DNA of 8,042 nt from positions 1 to 8,042 of the forward strand of contig DARQ01000062.1 of assembly GCA_002503395.1 (NCBI GenBank). Reading direction: 5' to 3'. A program made the position numbers and the translations under genes. The notes under the pieces are model-generated. The model was not told where the DNA came from and did no database searches. It saw only the letters and a program-made list of their open reading frames with translations. Positions 5,222 to 8,042 of the stretch are shown here, in pieces. Every line of letters begins with the position of its first letter. The stretch's first letter is position 1. The stretch comes from Euryarchaeota archaeon UBA60 (GTDB lineage: Archaea; Thermoplasmatota; Poseidoniia; Poseidoniales; Poseidoniaceae).

Positions 5222-6241
5222 TCAGTAATCAAATAGGCTGGCCTGCCCAGCCTTTCGAATCTGTGATGTCTTGTTGATCTTGGCGAGATTACGCTCGATT
5301 CTCCCCTCACTGAAATCACGTTCGTACAGCCACGCCTTCAGCGCATCGGTATCAATAGGCTTCAGTTCAAGGTCATGCCCGGTGGAGGTGGGATGGTTGA
5401 GAAAAAGTTCCCGAATCTCTTTGAGATTCTCCGGCACATCGACCTCTTTGAACTCACAGACCTTCTCAATCGTAAGGTGTTCGCGAATCAGTTTCAATCC
5501 GGTCTTAGGACCGATGCCGCGTATTCCCGGGTGGAAGTCGGTGCCAATCATGATGGCGAGGTCGACCAACTGCTCGCGGCTCAACCGGTTCTCTTTGAGC
5601 ACATCTGCGAGGATTATTTTTTCCGCCCGAATGACCCGCCCCATTCGTTTACTGCCTACCGACATCAGATTGCGCACCAATACCGGACTTCCATACAGTA
5701 GAGCATCCCAATCCTGGGTCGCGACCACGTCGATAAGCCCAGCCGCAGCCATCACCGCCGCCTGACCTTCACCTTCGGCCGCGGCGCGGAATGCCGGAAC
5801 CCCGAGCAGGCGTAGCATCTCGATGCTCTCCTCGACCATCTCGGGGGTATATCGCACCGCCCGTTGACCCCATTTCTGAGCTTCGGGATAGTCTCCTTCG
5901 GCCAGAGCCTGGTCCCATTTTTCCTGTGCATCGCGGCGTGATTGCGAGCGCTTGGCTATCGTCTCAGCCTTCAGTTCAGGGTGCTTTCCATCGAAGATGA
6001 AAACCGGAATCACCCCGGCGGCGAGCAGGGTGGTGGCGCGGTCGAGAAATCCCATCAGGTGAGAGACTGGGCGACCTTTTCGATCTTTGAGAGGCCCCCC
6101 GTCCCCGGTTGCCCCGCGGGCGCGCATTGCGGTGAGGAATTGGAAAGCGACCAGAAAAGAATCGATACCGACCCGTTTTCCGGCCAAATCAGCGATGTCG
6201 ATGACCTCGCTCTCGGCTAAATCACGCAGGTTACAACCCAT
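5222..6241 (-). CDS. fen: Flap endonuclease 1 (FEN1/XPG family)
   Basis: A complete 339-residue structure-specific nuclease, the usual length for archaeal FEN1. It removes 5' flaps during Okazaki fragment maturation and long-patch base-excision repair, with two Mg ions. The N-domain has D27 (VGIDSF) and D84 (FIFDG), and the I-domain has E156 and E158 (AEGEGQ), D177 and D179 (TQDWD) and D235 (GTD). These correspond to the seven conserved metal-binding acidic residues of the family. A helix-hairpin-helix, GIRGIGPKTG (239-248), binds downstream duplex. The C-terminus GQASLFDY (332-339) is a shortened PCNA-interacting (PIP) box with Q333, L336 and Y339. The AEGEGQ loop has glycine where EGEAQ is usual. 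The gene starts 24 bases after the upstream membrane-protein gene and has its own strong Shine-Dalgarno site, so it is likely co-transcribed. Confidence 0.97.
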   Translation of the reverse strand: MGCNLRDLAESEVIDIADLAGKRVGIDSFLVAFQFLTAMRARGATGDGGPLKDRKGRPVSHLMGFLDRATTLLAAGVIPVFIFDGKHPELKAETIAKRSQSRRDAQEKWDQALAEGDYPEAQKWGQRAVRYTPEMVEESIEMLRLLGVPAFRAAAEGEGQAAVMAAAGLIDVVATQDWDALLYGSPVLVRNLMSVGSKRMGRVIRAEKIILADVLKENRLSREQLVDLAIMIGTDFHPGIRGIGPKTGLKLIREHLTIEKVCEFKEVDVPENLKEIRELFLNHPTSTGHDLELKPIDTDALKAWLYERDFSEGRIERNLAKINKTSQIRKAGQASLFDY

Positions 6242-6247
6242 GCTCCC

Positions 6248-6253
6248 TCACCT
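6248..6253 (-). promoter_or_regulatory. Shine-Dalgarno site (AGGTGA) for fen
   Basis: AGGTGA lies six bases (GGGAGC) ahead of the ATG at 6241 on the minus strand. This is a near-ideal archaeal ribosome binding site for an operon-internal gene and fixes the fen start. Confidence 0.75.
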
Positions 6254-6265
6254 ACTCTTGCGAGG

Positions 6266-7897
6266 TCAGTCGAATTCATCCTCATCGAAGTCCTCGTCGT
6301 CGAATTCATCCTCATCGAAGTCCTCTTCAACATAATGCTCGGCCAACCACGCATCGCGCGCCTCTTTCCACTTCCAGCCACCAAAGGCGAAGGCGGCAAT
6401 GGCCAGAGGAGCACAGACCATCAGAGGCAAGCCACTCCAGGTCGGCTCGACATTGACAACTTCAACCGCACTTGCGGGGATGATGTATCGTGGGCTACCA
6501 TCACCAGCCATTATTCCCTTCCTTGAGCCGTCGGCCAGATTATCTTCGTCAACATAACTAGCCCATTGCGGGACGATCTCTGCACAGCCTGCACATCTCT
6601 CAACGAAGGTGGCATTGATGATGATTGCATGACCTTCTTGAAGATTCACCCTGGAATCGATCAGCGAGAAATACAGGTGCAGTCTCTCACTACCTCGCTG
6701 AGTGGCGGTAGTGTTGTCGGCTAGAACCTCGGCATAGTCCTCAAAGCCGAGTCCTATCACTTGTGTAGAAGTGGGGGTGGACTGGCCACCTTTACCCACG
6801 ACACCATCTATGTTGGTGGTGTAAACCCGGTCGTAGGTGACGTAAAGTTTCATTGAGGTGCCCGGGGTTATCCCGGCGAGAAATTCTCCCGGGGTGGCGT
6901 CCAGAGATGCCAGCATATCCGGGGTGGTATATTCAGCGGCGCCGACAGAACCCAGATCCATCTCAGCTGGGCCTTCCGAATTGGTAATCATCGGCACCAC
7001 CGATAGTGATACCAGCATGCCGATTGACAGGAAGGCGATTCCAATCGGCTTGAAGATGCTCATGTTGGGGATGAACATACCTGCCGGGATTATCCAACCT
7101 AGAGAAATAATACCCCAGACGATGGGGGAGACGGTTCCGGCCCGCGGCACCGGTCGTTCGGAGAATTGGTTGGAAGAATTGGCGTAGGGGCTGGAATATT
7201 CTCCTGGTATTCCGCCTTGGCTGGGTGGGATTATCACCTCTTCAGGAGGCAATACAGAAACGCTCATCTCAAACCCGTCATTGCCGAGATACAGAATATA
7301 CCCGCTCCCGAATCCTGTTGGTTTTGTGAATTCCACTTTCAAAGAAATAGCTTCCCCAATTTCCAATTGTTTCAGACTAGAGTCCAATGAGAAGTGGTAT
7401 ACACCGTCATCATCTTGGTGCTGCTCATTCAAAGTCACCGCAACGTATTGTTTATCTCCTACTGACATTGTAATACGTACCTGTTGATTGGGCTGCGCGC
7501 CTGCATCGTTGTAAATATTCAAATCGATTAGTCCAATCATCGGCTCTTCAGAATTAATCAATAATTTCTCCGCAACAGGAGCACTTCCGGTGAACTCGAA
7601 AATTCGGTTTCCTCCTCCTTGATTACCACTTACTCCATCATTCGCTTCACTGAAGCGATCATCAGTGTCTTGGTCTGAAGTTCCGGCATGATTCCACGCA
7701 TCCCAAGTATCTGGTGTTCCTGTATTCGACTCACCATAGAAATACAATGTCTGTGAATCAAATGACATCGGGGTGCCGCGCGGTTCTTCCTCTTGCATCG
7801 CCACCGCAGAGACGCTTGCGGCCGATGCGGAAAGGGCGAATAACGCCACAATGAGGCCTGAAAGCACCAGTCGGTGCCGCCTACGATTGTCCTGCAC
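6266..7897 (-). CDS. Secreted/membrane-anchored protein with two extracellular domains and acidic repeat tail, function unknown
   Basis: A 543-residue protein that I do not recognise. The N-terminus has RRRHR (5-9), a hydrophobic core (10-26) and an AxA site near 31-33, as in a signal peptide. A beta-rich acidic domain (about 45-215) and a Pro/Ser linker come next. Two membrane segments follow (about 256-276 and 283-305), then a second external domain (about 310-485) with a CAGC pair (435-438) and NAT/NTT sequons. A last helix (489-508) is followed by a basic WKWKEAR stop-transfer and an Asp/Glu/Phe tail (523-543). I start it at GTG 7897 and not GTG 7906. Only the former has a Shine-Dalgarno site at proper spacing, and the upstream gene's stop overlaps it as TAGTG; the 7906 start would lie inside that site. 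It sits upstream of fen in the same apparent operon, but nothing in it suggests DNA repair. Confidence 0.8.
   Translation of the reverse strand: MQDNRRRHRLVLSGLIVALFALSASAASVSAVAMQEEEPRGTPMSFDSQTLYFYGESNTGTPDTWDAWNHAGTSDQDTDDRFSEANDGVSGNQGGGNRIFEFTGSAPVAEKLLINSEEPMIGLIDLNIYNDAGAQPNQQVRITMSVGDKQYVAVTLNEQHQDDDGVYHFSLDSSLKQLEIGEAISLKVEFTKPTGFGSGYILYLGNDGFEMSVSVLPPEEVIIPPSQGGIPGEYSSPYANSSNQFSERPVPRAGTVSPIVWGIISLGWIIPAGMFIPNMSIFKPIGIAFLSIGMLVSLSVVPMITNSEGPAEMDLGSVGAAEYTTPDMLASLDATPGEFLAGITPGTSMKLYVTYDRVYTTNIDGVVGKGGQSTPTSTQVIGLGFEDYAEVLADNTTATQRGSERLHLYFSLIDSRVNLQEGHAIIINATFVERCAGCAEIVPQWASYVDEDNLADGSRKGIMAGDGSPRYIIPASAVEVVNVEPTWSGLPLMVCAPLAIAAFAFGGWKWKEARDAWLAEHYVEEDFDEDEFDDEDFDEDEFD
6270..6329 (-). 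repeat. Four tandem 15-bp units encoding the acidic tail
   Basis: Plus-strand units begin at 6270, 6285, 6300 and 6315, alternating TCGAATTCATCCTCA with TCGAAGTCCTC plus a variable end. At 30-bp scale the first 26 bases (6270-6295 and 6300-6325) are identical. They encode the repeated EDFDEDEFD segment at the C-terminus of the membrane protein. Identical codons in both copies point to recent slippage or duplication, so the tail length may vary between strains. Confidence 0.85.
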
Positions 7898-8042
7898 TAT
7901 CGCCACCTAATACCGCCGATACATAGCCCCATATTGAGGCTTTCACCCGCGGCCACCTCGGCCCGTAGGGCCGCGCAACCGTCTTGAGGATGAATCTCGC
8001 CGCCGGTAATGGTCACATGCAGGGCATCTTGGTGGGCAGCGG
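7897..8042 (-). CDS. C-terminal fragment of an unidentified protein, cut by window edge
   Basis: The minus strand is open from the window edge to a TAG at 7899-7897, giving 47 complete codons that end MGLCIGGIRWR and include ITGGEIHPQDGCAALRAE. The other two minus-strand frames hit stops here. The composition (Ala/Gly-rich, balanced charge) looks like a cytoplasmic globular protein. The stop overlaps the next gene's GTG start by one base (TAGTG), typical of tightly coupled operon genes. I do not recognise the family from this piece. Confidence 0.6.
   Translation of the reverse strand, partial: AAHQDALHVTITGGEIHPQDGCAALRAEVAAGESLNMGLCIGGIRWR
7903..7908 (-). promoter_or_regulatory. Shine-Dalgarno site (AGGTGG) that decides the GTG start at 7897
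   Basis: AGGTGG stands five bases (CGATA) before the GTG at 7897. It lies within the last codons of the upstream gene, consistent with translational coupling across the TAGTG overlap. Confidence 0.6.

Noticed and set aside
5271..5765. 164-residue open frame on the plus strand, opposite fen
   Set aside because: It is antisense to a fully conserved FEN1, its product is Ser/Arg/Leu-rich with no domain, and it has no promoter or ribosome site. It is a shadow of the real gene.
1..8042. CRISPR array, insertion sequence or prophage
   Set aside because: No spaced repeats of 25-40 bp, no transposase or integrase frames, and no terminal inverted repeats; the only tandem repeat is the coding acidic tail.

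Overview
The window reads as a chromosomal segment of a mesophilic, probably marine, euryarchaeon; Marine Group II/III (Poseidoniales-like, Thermoplasmatota) fits best. The evidence is a full archaeal flap endonuclease 1 ending in a PCNA-binding motif, a fused gamma-alpha subunit of a ferredoxin-dependent 2-oxoacid oxidoreductase, archaeal TATA-like boxes about 27 bp ahead of start codons, GGTGA-type Shine-Dalgarno sites on other genes, and secreted or membrane proteins with acidic tails. The lineage is an inference. No mobile element, CRISPR array, tRNA or rRNA was seen.

Layout. 1-1335 (-): N-terminal 445 residues of a 2-oxoacid:acceptor oxidoreductase gamma-alpha subunit, cut by the window edge. 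1336-1664: non-coding stretch with several dyads. 1665-1847 (+): a 60-residue protein with the signature of the bacterial/chlamydial histone H1-like Hc1 family. 1858-3426 (-): a multi-pass membrane protein resembling GT-C glycosyltransferases. 3480-5177 (+): a membrane-anchored alpha/beta hydrolase. 5222-6241 (-): FEN1. 6266-7897 (-): a secreted/membrane-anchored protein with an acidic tail built from a 15-bp repeat. 7897-8042 (-): the C-terminal end of an unidentified protein.

The right-hand block (8042 down to 5222) is one head-to-tail minus-strand operon: the partial gene overlaps the membrane protein in a TAGTG junction, 24 nt separate that gene from fen, and each internal start has a Shine-Dalgarno site. 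By contrast, the divergent pair at 3426/3480 has no Shine-Dalgarno site. Its two start codons sit symmetrically around one near-palindromic TATA box, which suggests two leaderless transcripts from a single bidirectional promoter. The Hc1-like gene also has a TATA-like element about 27 bp ahead of its ATG and no Shine-Dalgarno site.

Points most worth a second look: the tail-less Hc1-like protein in an archaeal context, with a perfect dyad just ahead of its promoter; the symmetric shared TATA box; and the unexplained pairing of a GT-C-like membrane protein with a membrane-anchored hydrolase.
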